Shown: in pieces, positions 12,320 to 12,951 of the stretch
Position numbering within the stretch: position 1 is the stretch's first letter
Layout of the letters: each line of letters opens with the position of its first letter
NCBI GenBank assembly: GCA_018899995.1
Contig: JAHIHE010000015.1
Span: 1-12,951 of the forward strand
DNA: 12,951 bases
Origin: Patescibacteria group bacterium
GTDB lineage: Bacteria > Patescibacteriota > Minisyncoccia > JAHIHE01
Reading direction: 5' to 3'
The notes under the pieces: model-generated
What the model was told of the DNA's origin: nothing
Databases searched by the model: none
What the model saw: only the letters and a program-made list of their open reading frames with translations
Translations under genes and position numbers: made by a program

Positions 12320-12877
12320 CTACTTTTTCACCTTAGAAAAACTTCCCTTAACCGCCTTTTCTATCTTTTCCAATTGGTTTCCGGCTAATTTAATGGATTC
12401 TTTAAAACCGCCGGCGTTAATCAACAGTTTTTTCGCTTTCAACAAAGATTTATCAATAAATGCCGGAGTTTTAAACAGACCTCCGAACGGAGGAACCGCT
12501 CCGCCGGTTTTGGTTTTGAAAATATTCTTTTTTATCCAATTTTCAGCCGCGAAATCAATTTCTTTGGCCGCCTTGAAAACCTTACCTTCAGTTTTCGCCA
12601 TTTTTTTATTCCAATCATTGAATAATTTCCTGAATTTCTCCTTATCAAAATTCTTATCCGCCGGAATTGAGGCCAAAACATATTGGCTGGCTCTTCCCGC
12701 TTGTCGGGTCGGATGACCCGAAACCAGTTTCAGCACCAGCGTTTTCGCAACTTCCTTGGGATTAATTTTTAAGGTCTTTGCCTTATCCAAAGCGGTATAA
12801 ACTGTCTTATGCTTAACTACTTCGTACTTCACTTTCGCTCCCTTTAATAATTTTTCAAGATTTTTTAGTATCGCCAT
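12320..12877 (-). CDS. ybaK: YbaK/ProX-type aminoacyl-tRNA deacylase-like protein
   Basis: This is a cytoplasmic trans-editing enzyme family that removes wrongly attached amino acids (for example Cys or Ala on tRNA-Pro). The 185-residue protein shows VVKHKTVYTALDKAK (20-34), EVAKTLVLKL (42-51), ASIPADKNFD (69-78) and the hallmark GGAVPPFGG (125-133). The start is the ATG at 12877, because AGGAG (complement of 12886-12890) lies eight bases upstream. A TTG at 12901 would extend across that site. Homologues read directly from the KL strand into YVLA-IPADK, whereas here HPTRQAGRAS (55-64) is inserted, encoded by a palindrome. The lysine-rich C-terminus is a little longer than in short family members. 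The amino-acid specificity is unknown. Positions 12902-12951 hold only AT-rich sequence. Confidence 0.88.
   Translation of the reverse strand: MAILKNLEKLLKGAKVKYEVVKHKTVYTALDKAKTLKINPKEVAKTLVLKLVSGHPTRQAGRASQYVLASIPADKNFDKEKFRKLFNDWNKKMAKTEGKVFKAAKEIDFAAENWIKKNIFKTKTGGAVPPFGGLFKTPAFIDKSLLKAKKLLINAGGFKESIKLAGNQLEKIEKAVKGSFSKVKK
12696..12721. repeat. GC-rich palindrome inside ybaK
   Basis: TCGGGTC (12704-12710) and GACCCGA (12715-12721) pair around GGAT. CCCG (12696-12699) can compete for CGGG (12705-12708). The unit encodes the extra residues HPTRQAGRAS in frame. Confidence 0.85.
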
Positions 12878-12951
12878 ATTTTTTTCTCCTTTCGCCGCCA
12901 AGCGGCTAATTAATTATTATTTTAAATTATTTTTTATATAATTCATCAATA

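Noticed and set aside
12878..12901. Eight-residue extension of YbaK from a TTG
   Set aside because: It would place the strong AGGAG site inside the coding region; the ATG at 12877 has correct SD spacing.

Overview
The window looks like a chromosomal segment of a Patescibacteria/CPR bacterium, most probably a Parcubacteria-like lineage. This is an inference from style, not from a marker gene. The genes are short and tightly packed on one strand, and the coding core is peptidoglycan and chromosome-segregation machinery. AT-rich heptamer repeats (TTTGACA, TATTTGG and TTGACTT types) and small GC-rich palindromes lie between genes and also inside reading frames.

Layout, left to right. Positions 1-234 are a non-coding repeat. 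A threonine-synthase-like PLP enzyme lies on the minus strand at 235-1338. Two small plus-strand genes follow: a two-helix membrane protein (1385-1624) and a 50-residue LysW-like zinc-ribbon protein (1803-1955). A long palindrome lies between these two small genes, and a MITE-like inverted-repeat element follows the second. Positions 2156-6712 hold a minus-strand operon, in transcription order NlpC/P60 hydrolase, HD phosphohydrolase, SpeA-like PLP decarboxylase, MurD. Positions 6713-6971 are a structured non-coding gap. A distinctly AT-rich pair follows at 6972-8341, a MoaA-like radical SAM enzyme overlapping a CYTH-domain protein; it may have been acquired by transfer. Positions 8386-12116 hold, again on the minus strand, mraY, a D,D-carboxypeptidase, scpB and scpA. 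At the right end is a YbaK/ProX-type aminoacyl-tRNA deacylase (12320-12877).

How the genes work together. MurD and MraY act in cytoplasmic and membrane steps of peptidoglycan precursor synthesis. The S11 carboxypeptidase trims stem peptides outside the membrane, and the NlpC/P60 protein is a candidate peptide hydrolase. ScpA and ScpB are the non-SMC condensin subunits. ThrC, the SpeA-like decarboxylase and the LysW-like protein touch amino-acid and polyamine metabolism.

The most unusual feature is the repeat ecology. A 152-bp repeat occurs twice, about 11.1 kb apart, and one copy separates scpA from scpB. Short palindromes occur in frame inside murD, the NlpC gene, the carboxypeptidase gene and ybaK, where they appear to encode extra surface residues. 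Heptanucleotide tandem repeats sit inside murD (two arrays) and the NlpC gene. A 7-bp unit is not a multiple of three, so a copy-number change would shift the frame. The radical SAM/CYTH pair and the structured gap beside it are the best candidates for an undescribed functional system.
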